The notes: generated by a model not told the origin, from the letters alone. A stretch of 64,000 bases of DNA from Acanthaster planci (GCF_001949145.1 NW_019091417.1:105077-169076), one strand, 5' to 3'; positions 34,980 to 48,893 are shown, counted from the stretch's first letter. Translations and numbers: made by a program.

Positions 34980-35870
34980 AAGAATGCCTTTTCGCAAGAT
35001 TATAAAAAAGCCGAAAACAGATCAAAAAGAACGCCTTTTCGCAAGATTGTAAAAAAGCCGAAAACAGATCAAAAAGAACGCCTTTTCGCAAGATTGCAAA
35101 AAAGCCGAAAACAGAACAAAAAGAACGCCTTTTCGCAAGATTGCAAAAAAGCCGAAAACAAAACAAAAAGAATGCCTTTTCGCAAGATTGCAAAAAAGCC
35201 GAAAACAGAACAAAAAGAATGCCTTTTCGCAAGATTGCAAAAAAGCCAAAAACAGAACAAAAAGAATGCCTTTTCGCAAGATTGCAAAAAAGCCAAAAAC
35301 AGAACAAAAAGAATGCCTTTTCGCAAGATTGCAAAAAAGCCAAAAACAGAACAAAAAGAATGCCTTTTTTGCAACTTGCGAAACACTCCCCAAAAAAGGA
35401 CAAAAAGAATGCCTTTTTCCCAAATTGCCAAAAAGCCAAAAAAGAAACCCAGAAGAAAAAATGCCCTTTTTTGCAAAATTGCGAAAAAGCCAAAAAAGAA
35501 TGTTTTTCGCAAAATTGTGAAAAAGCCAAAAAAATTGACAAAAATTACTCCTTTTCCGTAGCTTGTGGAAAAGCCAAAAAAAAAGAATAAAAAAGAATGT
35601 CTTTTTTGCAAAGTTGCGAAAAGCCTAAACGGACGTAACGCCTTTTCCGCAAAATTGTGAAAAAGGTCAAAAAAGCCCTTGGTGAGAAGAATGCCGTTTT
35701 CGCAAAGTTGCAAAGAAGCCAAAAAAAGGACAAAAAGAATGTCATTTATCAAAGTTGCAAAAAGGCCAAAAACGAACAGAAGTAATGCCTTTTTGCAAAA
35801 TTGCGCAAAAATTGTGAAAAAGCAAAAAAGCCTTTTCGAAAAATTGCAAAAAACAAAAAAACAACAAAAC
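34980..35870. repeat. 47-base minisatellite, degenerating to the right
   Basis: The unit runs cgcaagattgcaaaaaagcc, then gaaaacagaacaaaaagaac, then gcctttt (47 bases). About eight near-identical copies occupy 34990-35365, and increasingly diverged copies extend to about 35870. Because 47 is not a multiple of three and the unit lacks stops in most phases, all frames on both strands stay open for 100-230 codons. The predicted Lys-rich (plus) and Phe/Leu-rich (minus) proteins are artefacts. It starts exactly at the purine-rich end of the composite repeat, which may be its seed. Confidence 0.9.
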
Positions 35871-35879
35871 TAAACGAAT

Positions 35880-37465
35880 GCAATAGCTGTTCCGGCTGCT
35901 AGCCGAAACTGATAAAAGAAAATAAATTTACCATCCACAAATGATTAAGTATGCTAACCTTAAAATAACAGCACTTCAATATTTTTAGTAAACTCTGCTG
36001 CTGTCCATAAAGTCCACGTAGACTCTTCTATACAAAACAGTGTCACTGACTGACTCAGGGACTAGGTCTTGGGGGTGTATGGCATCTCTTTATCTTTCAC
36101 GACCGTACAGGGTTATTTGAATAGGCAGGAAGTAAGCCGGATGAAGAACGAGATCCCTCGAGTTCTGTACAAGGTCCGCATTTGCTTCAACTCCCGAATC
36201 CTTGGTCAACACCACATCACATTCTTATCCTTTTAAAATTCCTGTTGTCTTTTTTCCCCCCAAATCAGTAATTATGCTGACAACAAAAGCCAAAGATTTG
36301 ACTAAGATTGTAGTTTAGTTGGATGTTAACTCTAGACACACACAGGAAAAAAAATGAGCTGCAACAATTCACTAGACTTCAAAAAAGAATGAAGAGTAGT
36401 TTATTTGAGTAACCAAAACGCTAAAATGTCAGAGCTCTTGAAAAACTGTACATGTACAAATAACAACTTGTAAACCTATTTTTTGTGCCTCATCATACAA
36501 ACTAGTGCAACACTGCCAAGAACCAAATTATGAAGCAGTAATTTCTTGTTTTAATGAGTACCATGCCGAGAGAAATGAAAAATACCAACAAGTACAGTAT
36601 TTCCCTCTCATGATTTATAAAAAACCGAAAGATGGAAATTTTATTTTCTGTAAGGCAATTGGCAGGCCAGGAGATTAGCAGCAATGTTTGATCAGATTGC
36701 TGATTGGCTTAAGGGTCAGGCTTGTAAAACTATGTCAAGGGAAATATTCAAATAGCTTCTAAGCACACCGACAAAATATCTGTTCGGCAGACGCAGGTTT
36801 TCTGCCAAAACGTCAGTTGATGCATATTGCTCATTTCTCAGTGGATTTCTGCTATTCCTGCTGTTACTGGGCCCTTAAAATCCCACGATACTCCAGGCCA
36901 GCCCTTCTGACCAAACCTTCTTACCCCTAAAATTGTAAAAAAAAAAAGCATAACGGACAAGCTCCTCAAACCTTCTCTCTGCTCAATTCTACAGGCAAAA
37001 AGTAACTTGCAGTTGAACAGAAATTCATGATGGTGACAAAGATTTAGAATGAAAAATTTTACATAATTCTTTTCAAACAAATTTTTTCTAGAATGACCAA
37101 CTACATTAAAATACCGGGACTTAAAAAGCGATGTCACCCTAGACAGAGAATTTGTATCCCAAAAGGGCATTGCCCTGCAATAAGAATATTTCTCTGAAAC
37201 ATTTCATGGAGACCTGGTGCTTTATGTAAATGAAGGTCATGACCAAAGTGACATCCATGACCTGCGACACCCATTTTAGGATGTTCAGAACTTCCAGTCC
37301 TGCAAGTACTGAAACAAACATGCTCCTTCTGAAAAGCAGTATCAAGTGACTTGCCACACGTAGACACTATCCAATCAAATCACATGACAAAAGCACAAGT
37401 TTATGTCCATTTGCGAAAGCGGTCACATGATGATCAGCAGTCCTTGCTACTGGTTGACTCAATCT
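35880..37465. other. Downstream flank of SNRNP40
   Basis: Includes the likely 3' UTR of SNRNP40 just below 37466. A minus-strand AATAAA exists at about 36640-36645 but whether it is used is unknown. No other gene is supported; overlapping frames at 37134-37367 are two frames of the same non-conserved stretch. Confidence 0.4.
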
Positions 37466-40400
37466 TCACATGATTTCTCCAAGATAAATTTGCTTATCAC
37501 TTGAGCAAGACAGAACTGCAGACAAGGAAAAATAAACTAAATTAGAATGAAAATTTAAATATCTTCTCATATGAGGACACACTTTTATAAATATTACCAG
37601 AGAAACTCAAACAAAAAAGTTTCTTACTGATTGGTTCATGAGGATGGAAGGCTACATCGTTGACGGACCCCGAGTGGCCTGGCAGTTTATACAAGATACG
37701 TCTTGAAGTTGTGTCCCACACATACACAAATCGATCGGCAGATCCTGCAGCTATTTTGCTTCCATCTGGAGACCAGGCACATCTCAACAAGTTCTGAAAC
37801 ACACAACAGAGAGAGTTACTCTCAGTCTCTATGTGCTACATGTATACCTAGGGCACTGAACGGCTTATTCACAACGGCCAATTAAAGACACATCATCATG
37901 ACACACAATGGTGTTCAATGGGTATAGCAGATACAGCGTGGCTGCGGGTGTCTAATGACATGGCTATGGCTAAAACTAAACACTGCAGACGTGAAAGCCA
38001 ATGACTTGCACCTGCAGCCATTTCCCATACATGCACATCTCACCTCCTGTCTTAGCCCAATGATCTAGACAAGTGTCCTCACATCACAGGAGGTACCTTA
38101 TCGGCAATTGCAAGTGCCCCTGAAAGTGCCTCATTAAGGCATTTTTGTAGTACTTTCGCTAAAACACTGAGAATTGAGGAACCTTTGTTGATTCTTTTAG
38201 TTTTTCAGGGCAGAGAAGTTGAATTTGTGTTACAGCATCTCCAAATGTCCATAGTTTTTTGTGGTCCGTGTAAAGACCATTATAAGTGCACTGCCACTGC
38301 TGCATTATCTTTCATAAATACAATGTACAATGCATGATTAACGGCGGAGGTGGTCAACTGAACCCCCAAAACAGATTTTTAAGAGGACAATTAAAAAAAA
38401 ACCATTACATGAGAATTGACACAATTTTTTTTCTCTGCTTCAATGACAGCTCAAGTGCATACTATCTCCTGAGTTGTTTCACATTTTCTTGAACGGCAAT
38501 GAAGCACTGTTATCTTTACATGAATTAGCAAATTTGGTCAGAAATTTGAATTCGGTATTTACTTATACAAAGTCCTGCAATGAAAGAGGTAGTTTGCATT
38601 AAAGGTGACAATTGCTGGAACACCATTCCAAACAAAAAATGAAGGGATGACCTTAGCCTCATACATAAACAAGCAAATTCATTTTCAAATCGCAGGATGG
38701 CAGACCAGAACTAATCTGCCAAACAATGGCGGCCTTAGATGATGTTGTCATAAATTTCAAAATACAGTTTGGTACTTGACGCTGAATTTAATACCCAGTG
38801 CTGGCTAAAAATGGCACTAGCACTCATCATGTCTGCTCATTTTCTAAACATTACCACTGTACTAATATGGTACATTTCCAAGCAGATCCACTCCTCACAG
38901 GTGCTAATACTCAACCCACTGAAAAAGTCAAGGTATAAACCCAGCTTGATTAGTCAACTCGGTAATGGATATATAACAATTATTTACATGTTGTCTTTTG
39001 AAAATTTCCCTTGAGATAAAGGTGTACTATTTCTTGTCAACTTCCTATAAATTGACTGTTGATAAAACTGAAATATAGGTGGAATGCAAAATGATTCACG
39101 AAAATTCTGACATGTACAATGTGACAATCAAATGACACATTTTCAATATTTTATTCTGAGTTTTAAGCATCACCATTGGGAAGATGCCTGTTACTTTCAT
39201 TACCAAAGTGTGACAACATGTATTCAGGAAAGATGGGTATTCATGTAATTAAATGTAGAAGTCACAGAACCAAAGTGTGAAAGTGTATCTAACTTAAAAA
39301 ACTATCATTTCAGAGGTACCTTTCACTTGCATTATTAAGCATGACTGTCCAGAAATTGTGGAACCACGATTACCACAACCCAGGAACCTACACAAATCAG
39401 TACACGAAACCTGATTCGACAGGCAGGAGCACACATTTGACTTTTTACATAAACAGCAGATGTTATTCAAGATCTCAGATGACACTGGAGACTGTTATCC
39501 ATACAATTTTCATCACTTCGGTTCCAATTCTCTGTCCACGATTGGATGGAAAGGGCTGTTTTATGAACTGTTGGAGCATCCTCCAATGGGCCCTGGCTTG
39601 ATAGTTGGCCAACTTTGAGTTTAGGGGTACAATGCTTTTGATGATGAAAAGGAGTTTCAGGTGAATGTCCTCAGCCACTCTGGGAAAGTTTTCAAGTGTT
39701 TTGTTCCTCCAAATAGCCGGCCAACCATACCATCACTGTCTCAGCAGCTCTGGCACCAACCTCAGATAGTGTAGGTGGTAGCTTAATATCAAGGTTATTA
39801 TGGGCCCTAAGTTCTTCTCGCAGAGTCACTACAGGGGAGCACAACTTGTGAAGATGAGGCCGGAGAGGGGAGGAGAGAAGAGTGTGTCCACTTGATTGGC
39901 AACATTGTCTCACTGACTGATGACAGTATCTGAGTCATAAACCCGATGACCAGAACTGTTTAATGTACATGTATGGTCCAACATCAGATTTGTCAACGAA
40001 GACAAATTGACCAGCTGTGGGCTTCCAAGGAGGATGAGAGGAGAGCCGGAGGTACTTCTTCAGGTCTCCATTTAGGGTAGAGAGTACTGAAAATGAATAA
40101 AAGAGAATAATTGACAAAACTGTACACCAAGACGCAAGACGGATTGGAGCAATAAACACAGATAACAAAAAAGGACAACATGACAACATAATGTATTTTC
40201 ATTAAAATTTTATCCCCGTGTGGCCTCTTTGGAGGTAGGTAGAGCAATGGTTACCTTTGGCAGCTCTGAGTGCAATGTACATGTATTATGAACTAGGACC
40301 CTGGCATATACATACAGTTACTAAATGCTAAACTTTCCTTTTCTTTCCAAACATAAAATAAATATATCAAGGACAAATTTTAGCCCTTCAAATTAGGATC

Positions 40401-43400
40401 TGAAGCCCTTCCCCCCTCGGCTGTAGCACTGCATACATCAGAATTGACTATTCATTTGCATATGTCAAAGAAACAGTGCTCACCACTTGCTGTCTTCATT
40501 TCCTTGTGTGGCTATACATCACTTTCGCACATCTTTGGTAGCAGTCCTTGAGATATCTGACGTCATTTGCATTGCATACCTTCCCTCTACCAAAGTGAAT
40601 ATGTCATGCACACAAGTATGTGTGTGACAGGCATCAGCGCAAGAACCAGCGCATGAATCTGCATAAGCACGTACTCGATTTGTTTGCGCTACACTTGCTG
40701 GCTCAAAATGGCATCACACTTTGGTACTTCATAGAAAAGCTTTTACTGTTGCTTCAGCAGAACTACAAAGCATACCTACACACACAAAACAAATCAGACA
40801 ATCAAAATAGTCACTATATTCAGCTTATAACTCAGAAATTATGAGAGGTCACGATTCAATTTGACACATTCCTGATTTTTTTCTCATCTTTAAAACGTTA
40901 GAAAAAAATAACAGAGGTGTCTCAGTAAATGGACATACCAATGTCATTAAATTACCATATCAGAGAGTACACCACTGATAGAGGGCCAAACAAGCCGTGG
41001 TAAAGTCAAAAATTGCAATCAACATGACCAATATTTTCAGAGCAATACATCAATACAACAGATTTATCAACTGCAGTAATACTCACCACCATTAACACTT
41101 TCTGCAAGGCACAGCTTGTCGTTCACTTGTTTCTGTCTACCAGGATGATGGAGAATCTCCCTCAAATTTGCAAATAATGCAAGAAACTGGAAGTGTTGTT
41201 CTACTACCAGCAGTTGAGTTGCCAAAGCTGTAACCCTGTGTGCTTTGGTGATGTACTAAGTGCTCTTTTTAGTTTGTGGACAGTTGAGCCACAATCGGTT
41301 CCCGATTCAATGTTTTGCTTCTTGCGTGTGGTTTCTTTGCCTCTTAATCAGGACTTTTCGTAAAACAACTTGCATCCTCTCCTTCCAAGTTTTACCGCTG
41401 TAATGTGTACATTTTTACTTCTAATACTCCACCTTTTTTCTGAGAACTGCATAACGTACATATTGTCCTATCCCGCAGAGTGCAGCAAGCACTCTGGTCT
41501 TCTGATTTGTGGACTTGAGATCACAACAAAATATTATCTGGTTCATCATGTCCGTTGTTTTGAACAAAGCAAAAAGCCGATTTGACAACAGTCACCAGGT
41601 CCATAGAATCATGAGTGCAGGCAACTTAAAGAGGATTTCTCCCTACTACTGCACACTCATTGATGTAAAGTTGCTTAATCCATCATTTATACAGTGCTTC
41701 ACGGGATGGAAGCGTCCTACATTCAAAGCCCACTGGTACATAAAAAGAACCAAACTTGAATCGTGAATATTTTAAAACTGCAGGAAATTAGGAGTTGCAA
41801 ATATAAACTTTCCATTTAACACTTCCCGATCTGTTGAAATGCGGTTCAGTTTCCTTAGTTCTTGAGGATACACCATGAGGCTAAACAATATGAGGGGTCA
41901 TGAAACTGCTTCTTTATAGCAAAGGCACGTGCACTGAAGTATTAGGCTGCAGAGTATGTTTGTAGCGAGATGAACTAACACATTACCTGCTCAAAATTGT
42001 GCTGTGCTCCTTGGAATAGCTTCACACATCGCTCCTGGGGTGCAAACGGTCTGATATCCCAGATTCTTACTGTCAAACGGGAATTACAAACAGAGAAAAC
42101 TGAAGCCCAGAGGGAAACTAACCCCTTGAGTCCTACATGCGATGGATGTTGTGGGCAGATTCAGCAAAACTTCCAGTGATGAAAATATAATATCAATATG
42201 ATTTTGAGTGAGGCATTGCAGTGGTTTGTCAGAGACTAGTGCCCAATGACTTACATGTGTTGTCCATGGAATTTGACAGCAGATATGACCCATCTCCACT
42301 GAGTGACAGACCCGTCACAGAGTCTGTGTGGCCTGGCATCTTGTAGAGCAAACCATTTTTCCGAAGATCCCATACCTGATGGTGGAAAAATTACAGCAAG
42401 TCTTGAGAATAGCTGCTGCAGTAGACAACGTCTCATGGAGCATATCGGTGAAAGCGATGCTTGGGAGTTTGTATCCATTGTTGACTTTCTTGACACATGT
42501 ATCAATCTATCAACACCAGAATCGAATGCTATGTACATGTATCTCTGTTACAACAAATGCAACATATCTGATGTGATGCTGTGCCATGTACCTTGATGTC
42601 ATTATCAATGCCAGCAGAGATGATCTGATCACTGGTGTCATTGAAAGTGACGGCTAAGACTTGGTAGGTGTTCTGAAAAGTCTGGACCACACCTCGCTTC
42701 CGACTGTCCCACAGCTAAAAATAAACAAGAAGTTAACCATTTCAGTTCTCACACAATCAACTATTTATCTGCAATTTTGCTAAGTGTTGAATCAGACTTT
42801 TTGACCAGAATCTAGATTTTCTCTTCTCCCTTGGGTTAATATTACATTAAAGTTAAGCATGCATTAAAATGCATTGTAAGTCTTTCTAGAAGACCAGTCA
42901 GTGGCCAGATAACAGTCGCTGTCCAGAAAACAGACTCCATGCAAGAGCGACAGATCAGTGGAACAAAATGAGCACTGATGGACAAAGTGAAGGGCGTTCA
43001 GGTTGAAACGTACAGAAGATTTCGGATACCTTTATTGTGCCATCATCTCCCCCGCTAACAATCAACGATGGGCCTCTTCTGGCTGGAAACACAGAATTGA
43101 CAAAGGCGGTGTGACCGCGCATCTTCTTGATTCGGACACCGGTTGCCGTGTCCCATAAACACAAGAGCTTATCAGTGCTGCAGGACACCAGTTGCCTGAG
43201 AAGACAATGGAAAGTTAGACATTGGAAGAGCTACATGTACATGTATGCAGCTTAAAGTGAACACCACGTGGGCTGACCTTGGTAACTGTCAGCAGCTACT
43301 GCACAGGTGCATTAGCAATCTGACTTGGTGATCTTAAAACTGCGCGGGTATTTCAATAATCTGATTTATAACTTTCAAACTTCTCATTACATGTATAAAA

Positions 43401-46400
43401 GTCAAGGAAGTCTTTGCAAAACAAAGCAAAGGCACAGTAGCCCTAACTCTCCTTAATCCTCCCAAATCCTCTTGGTGGTTTTGGAGGAAATTGGAGGATT
43501 GCGCCTTGAGGAAGAATGGCAGAAAGGTGTGGCTGATTGCAACGGATGCATCGTGTCAAGGTTGTGGGTTAGACCTTGTATTGCTCAGGATCAGTGCATA
43601 AATTCATGTTAAGATTGCACATGAAATTATTCATAGCAGGGGGCATATGGCCGAGTCGTTAGGGTTTGTAGCTTCTGATCATAGGGTTGGGGGTTCGAAT
43701 CCAGCTGGTGGCAGCATGTTGTGATCTTAGGCAAGTCGCTTTACCCCTATGTGCCTCTCTCCACCCAGGAGTAAAATGGATACCTGTGAGGGCAGACACG
43801 GTCATGTTTAGCCGTTTGCGCCAAAAATGGCTGCATTAGGCTAGTATACTCCCCAGGGAGCTGAGATGGTTTCAGGAATGTTCAGATGATGTGAGCCCAA
43901 CGTGCAAGGATAATAATAAGCGCACATTCCATGATACGCGCCGACTATCATTAACCCTAACCCCCTAGGGTGTACGTAAATTCGTATTGAAATTGAAGGA
44001 TTTGGGACTGTTAGGGTTATTATTATTGGCACTGCCTCAACACAATGATAGAGGATTCTGCTGGATTGAGGCAGTGGGCACCCCTCAAAAGGAGCATATG
44101 CAAGCAATATAGGAGGATTTGGGAGGACTGGACTGATTGCAATCCTTTTGCAAGGATAATTGCAGGAACTTTAAGAATTGAAGAAGATGCCTAGCAAACA
44201 GGCCTGGGGGTATTTGGTAGGCAATATGAGGGTTTTGGCTTTTACATCTTACCCATCAGTTGTGTATTGTATTTCCATAATTGCACCCTGATGTCCACTG
44301 AGTACAGCATAATTGTCACATTCACCATAGACACTCCACATAACTAAACAGAGATAAACAAAAATAACATGATAGGACTGGAATGTTAACCGCACTGGCC
44401 AAATCTAAGACCCCTTTATTTTTCATAAATTCCAGTATTTTGATGGGCATTCAGGACTGCGTAACATGCAAAGTTTTCAACCACATACACGTTAATGTTT
44501 AAACTGATGACTCTATCTATAAATGTACGATTAGATTTACAGCAGGGCAAACACTAAACAATACCGTAACTTTCAGAATATGGGCCACAGGTTATGCTTT
44601 GATTCTCAAGCTGAAAAATGTCTCTACAGCTCATACAAGTATGCTGGGTGGCTTATAAGGCTAACTTTGGCTATGGCTAAAATCAGTCACAAAGGCTGCA
44701 ACCGGGCCACGCGTACCAGGTGTACCACTTGCAGGTGGTGCGGTCATGTTTTTATTGGTTGCTGTTTACATCTGAAACCTCAAACAATAAATAAACATTT
44801 GAGTTGTCTGGATTTCGAGTTATTAATGGAATTTCCCGATTCATGGAGTCAAAAAACACATACATGAATTGAGTACACAGGCCTAATCTTAAACTTTACT
44901 TGCTCTGCTGCCATGGCAACATTTTTTAGTGATTATTTCCCACTTTTTATTCAATCTCATGGTGTATTTTTTGCAGACAAATAATAATTTTATTAAGATT
45001 TTTATTTTATTTTATTTCATTTTATTTCTATTTATTAGCCACATCCAACAGCAGAAATACTGCCAATTACAGGAATGGAAATAAATAAACTCACATAAAA
45101 AAAGCCATTTAAATTGTGATACATAATTGCTAAACAAAAATACTAGATAATAAAAAATGGATATGTGTGTACATGTACATGTATAAATAGAGAATAACAA
45201 AAAAAATTAATAATTATTGTTGTAACCTAAAGATTTCTTTCTATCATGAAATAAAAAGCAACCACACGTCTTCCTGTGGCAGATCTTTCATCTTTTCACT
45301 GATCGTGTTTAAAGTGGCATGCCACAGAATTTGTTTGGTTTTTTCACTTGGGTTTTCTGATGAGAACACTTTCTGTGGTCATATGGTTATTGACATGAGT
45401 CAGCAATTGGACTGTCCATGAATGGGTCTTTGATAGCAGTCAGGCTAGCCTGAAGGCAGGGTTTACACGATCGCGGTCGTGGCAGATTTTTCATTTCTAA
45501 TGGTTGCAGAGATATTTTTCTTTAAATCAAAGCCTATCCTTTTGGCAAGAAATACCGCAGTCAGCGTACAAGACAAAACAATCTTTCGACTTCACTGACT
45601 TTGAGTTACTAAGATTTTATATGTCCCCGACTGAATAACTTTTACTGGCCACTGGAAAAACGGGCAAAAGCTGATGCACGGCCAATGCAGCACCACAGCC
45701 CACAAAAAGTATTAAGTTTGAGAACTTCAATTCACTTTTTATGGTGACAGTCGTTCGCATTTTGCTTGCTCTTATTAGGATTGAAGTTGCCTGTGTCGTG
45801 GAACCATTGATATACTGTACATGCTACATTGGCGCTTCAGCATGCAGCACAATGAAATTCGTGGTTGGATCGTAAGTGCTGCAGAGCGGCTTATACACTT
45901 GTGTGACTTACACGTCAACTTTAAATCTTAATTTACTGATTTTTGCAAACTGCTACTGATACACTGAGCAGCTTATATTCTAAAAATTACAGTACATGTA
46001 CCTTCCTTATCCCAAAACCAATTAGTTTTCTCAGAGTCTGCAGTTACATGTACATGTACCACTCAACAATCTCACACTTTTCTGAAAACCACCACACATC
46101 AGCAGAGTTTCTTGCACTGCGGTACTCTGGATTAAAACCAGCTAAACCTGGTGTACACTGTTCCCTGCCATTTTTTTTCCCAACGTGGGTCATTCTATAA
46201 ATTTGAGGTTCATGTTACACCTGACAGTGACTGGTGACTTTATAGGTTTAGAACACATTCAATTATTTCCAAGAGTAATTAAGTAATGCAAATAACCAGC
46301 CATACAAATAAAAAATAGTTCAAATCCATGCTAATCATATCCTTTGTCAAATTACACAGGTCAGGTGTAACGGGGACCAAAAAATACGTCACATGTTGGA

Positions 46401-48027
46401 TACAGATTGACCCACTGAGTGACTGTTTCTGCTCCATCTGGCATGGGGAAGGTAAAAAAGACATAACCAGCAAAACTTCACAAGTAGACGAGGAGACTTA
46501 CAGATATTTCTGTCAAATGACCCTGAGGCCAATGTGTTCCCATCCGGATGGAATTTGGCGGTGAAGATTTCTGCTCCATGGCCGGTGAGGAGCATGATGG
46601 GGGCTAGAAGGCTGGATGTACGTGGAGGACCCTGAAATTTACACATAACGAAAACAAGATGTGAAAAGGGTTCTGTGGAAGCTACTCTTGTACCAAGGGC
46701 AACTATTTACACCCGCTTGTCTTGGGTGCAATCCAAGGATAAGTTTCCTATTTGTTGTGCACTGCTTCATTCTCCAAGATATTAGCTTGACTGGGGGGGG
46801 GGGGATGGAATCTTGCGCACGCTACATGTGTATGCTGCCCTGTGAAGCTGTGGATTGATATTCAAGCGCAAACCATATATATACTTGTAATTTTGCCAAT
46901 TACCCATTTTCAGAAGAGACTTAAATTTTTGCGCATTCCTTCACTGGGAACCAACGTGGTGTGGGAAGATTCTACCCATGGGAATGAGGTTACGTTATTG
47001 GACTGGTCACCATCCCTATTATACGTTTGAAGCACTGGAATGGAATGGGAACCAGTCTTCTGCGTCAACAGACATGCATCACAGCATGCAGTTCAAATGT
47101 GCGGCTCATTTACAATGTAAGTGAGGCAGGACCGTAAGTAAAAGGTCTGAATTTTGCCAAAAGAGCTCATAGAGGGTAAGAAAAAATTGAACATGCATAT
47201 CAATGAGATGTTATTTAGTGTGGATGGCTTATGACATGTTTGGGGAAGATTTAATTAACAAGGTGCAGTTTTAGGCAAAATTAACGGGCACATTCAGAAT
47301 CACATAGCGTTTCAAACCAATGAAAATTTGAACTGTAAGTCACACAAAGTTCTTGAAGTACTGCATATGTGCCTGGGAAAATATCGTTTAGTCCTATAAA
47401 TTTGCCAGTACTGGGTGAATATACATTTTGTTTTGTGGGGATTACTAAAAATGTTATCAGTTAACCATGTTAACCCACAGAAAATTGAAAAGAAATTGAA
47501 AGATTAGGGACCAGACCAACCCCAGACTTGGGGCCAGTCTACTAGACTCCCTCCGTATCCTAGACCCCATAGCAGTCCGTTCAAAAAGGGGAGACTCTCC
47601 GAAAATGCCTTCTATGAAACTCCTTTTGCATACATTACATCACTCGCGCCATTAATAATCTGATGATATATTACTTTGGGCAATTTCCAATGTGTAGAAC
47701 TTAAAGTCTAGAGGGGATCTACGTAATAACACTGTTTGGTTCCCAGACCAAACAGATCCCGACTGTGTTTGGCATCGGTCAGTGACTGGGAGTTAATCGC
47801 TGTGGTGAACGAATAGCCCAAATTGAAGCCAAACAGGCCCAATGTACATGCACACCTCTAGTGTCCGGATACCGGGCAATAGGGCTACTTCACAATGTAG
47901 GCTGGGTAATGTGAACACATACCGCTGGAACAACGCTCCCACCCACGGAAGCAGCGACTAACTCATTTCTGGGTCGCTTCACTGCAACCAAAGCTTGATC
48001 CTCTGCTTTTCTCTTCACTTCTATCAT
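37466..48027 (-). CDS. SNRNP40: U5 small nuclear ribonucleoprotein 40 kDa WD40 protein, complete
   Basis: SNRNP40 is a seven-bladed WD40 scaffold of the U5 snRNP in the nuclear spliceosome. Nine coding exons: 47923-48027, 46502-46631, 44253-44343, 43030-43195, 42592-42714, 42255-42375, 41987-42069, 37628-37793 and 37466-37515. All introns read GT-AG and phases agree; the exons total 1035 bases, 344 residues plus TGA, against about 357 in human. The start MIEVKRK resembles human MIEQQKRK. Repeats end in FMW, CLWD, LWD, VWD, IWD and VYVWD, and the protein closes on SSDKQIYLGEIM. Landmarks include APIMLLTGH, NSVFPARRGPSLIVSGGDDG, QTFQNTYQVLAVTFND, FAPQERCVKLFQG and SPDGSKIAAGSADRFVYVWD. Repeat 5 has Leu-Arg-Ile-Trp where human has VRVW. 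Intron 7 is the longest (about 4.2 kb) and intron 3 carries a SINE. A palindromic repeat lies about 90 bases upstream of the ATG. Confidence 0.97.
37794..41986. other. SNRNP40 intron 7 with possible old coding scrap
   Basis: Consecutive minus-strand frames at 40189-39935, 39913-39692 and 39678-39475 have fairly protein-like composition (e.g. REELRAHNNLDIKLPPTLSE, KKYLRLSSHPPWKPTAG). They do not resemble a family I know. They may be a decayed mobile-element gene. The rest of the intron shows nothing. Confidence 0.25.
43639..43919 (+). mobile_element. tRNA-derived SINE
   Basis: The head 'gggggcatatggccgagtcg' contains an A-box-like segment and a B-box 'ggttcgaatcc' at 43692-43702. The body includes 'tgtgcctctctccacccagg' and 'cacggtcatgtttagccg', and it ends in a TAA microsatellite (taataataa). 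This body sequence recurs in SINEs of several marine invertebrates (from memory). It sits in SNRNP40 intron 3, antisense to the gene. Confidence 0.85.
44344..46501. other. SNRNP40 intron 2, no gene
   Basis: Contains a (TTTTA)n-like simple repeat at about 44998-45036 and several acatgtacatgta tracts. The frames at 44580 and 45943 are not protein-like. Confidence 0.45.
46632..47922. other. SNRNP40 intron 1, no gene
   Basis: A run of about ten G lies at 46794-46803. 'acccatgggaatgaggtta' near 46973 matches one arm of the palindrome at 48114-48210, so it may be a fragment of the same repeat. Nothing coding. Confidence 0.45.
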
Positions 48028-48113
48028 CGCTAATTTGTCAGTAGGTCTATACTGCTACTGTAGTTTCGACGAAAACAAACCGTTCAGCGCAAAGCCACGC
48101 TGAAGTACTCGCA

Positions 48114-48210
48114 CTCAACCTCGATTCCATGGGCTGCGTGTGCCTTCTTCCAAGGCATGGTGGGAGCCATCACGGTGAGACAAGGTCGTACCCATGGAAA
48201 CGAGGTTGAG
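48114..48210. repeat. 97-base palindromic (MITE-like) repeat upstream of SNRNP40
   Basis: The left arm ctcaacctcgattccatggg and right arm cccatggaaacgaggttgag are near-perfect reverse complements around a loop of about 57 bases. It ends about 90 bases from the SNRNP40 ATG and so lies in or beside its promoter/5' UTR. 48240-48890 beyond it holds only a G run (about 48597) and no gene. Confidence 0.7.
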
Positions 48211-48893
48211 TAGCACTTCTTACTTGCTCCCCGCTGAGAGCGCTATTCAGAATAATCAAGCGCTGATGCAAAATTTCCTATGAGATTTCGCTCCCCCAAA
48301 CTTTGTCCCTTGGTAGCGGTAATCGCCCTAATTATGGGAAATAAATCAAGCACATTGATGTCGTAAATACACCTTTCAGGAAAATCTCTATTGTTATGAC
48401 CATTAAAGAGTAACGCGTTTCCCAAGACCCCATCTTGCGTTCAAGGTTTAATTCGATTGCGACTGAGATGCCTAGCTGCTTGCCTTTGGCTTTATGAGAG
48501 GTCTATCTGTATCCTCCTCTGTATGTATAGTCAGCAAGGCATCCATAAGGCCAGATGACGCATCACACCAATTGTATAAAGTTTGCACTTCAAAAGGGGG
48601 GGGGGGTTGAAGGAAGATTAGTTTAAACAGATCGACCCATCAATGAAGAAATGCCCAACTGCTTCCTTGAAAGCTGACACAAATATTGCATTAGATTGTG
48701 GCATGTAGTTCCAACCCTTGATTGCAGGCCTACTGGGAAAGAAGATATTTAAAAAAAAAACCTTGGGGCGTGTACGGATTTACAGTTGTTTTTGTATGAC
48801 CTCTGGAGATTCTGACATTTGAGTGAGGATACCATCAGACTAAACATCGACCAACTTGCTGGTTACCTTGATCATCATGGATAACCTGTGATT

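Noticed and set aside
34873-35873. Long frames (up to 227 codons) on both strands
   Set aside because: All are translations of the 47-base minisatellite in different phases; no unique domain, and both strands are equally open.
43639-43710. tRNA gene suggested by A and B boxes
   Set aside because: The fold is imperfect and the sequence continues into a SINE body and TAA tail.
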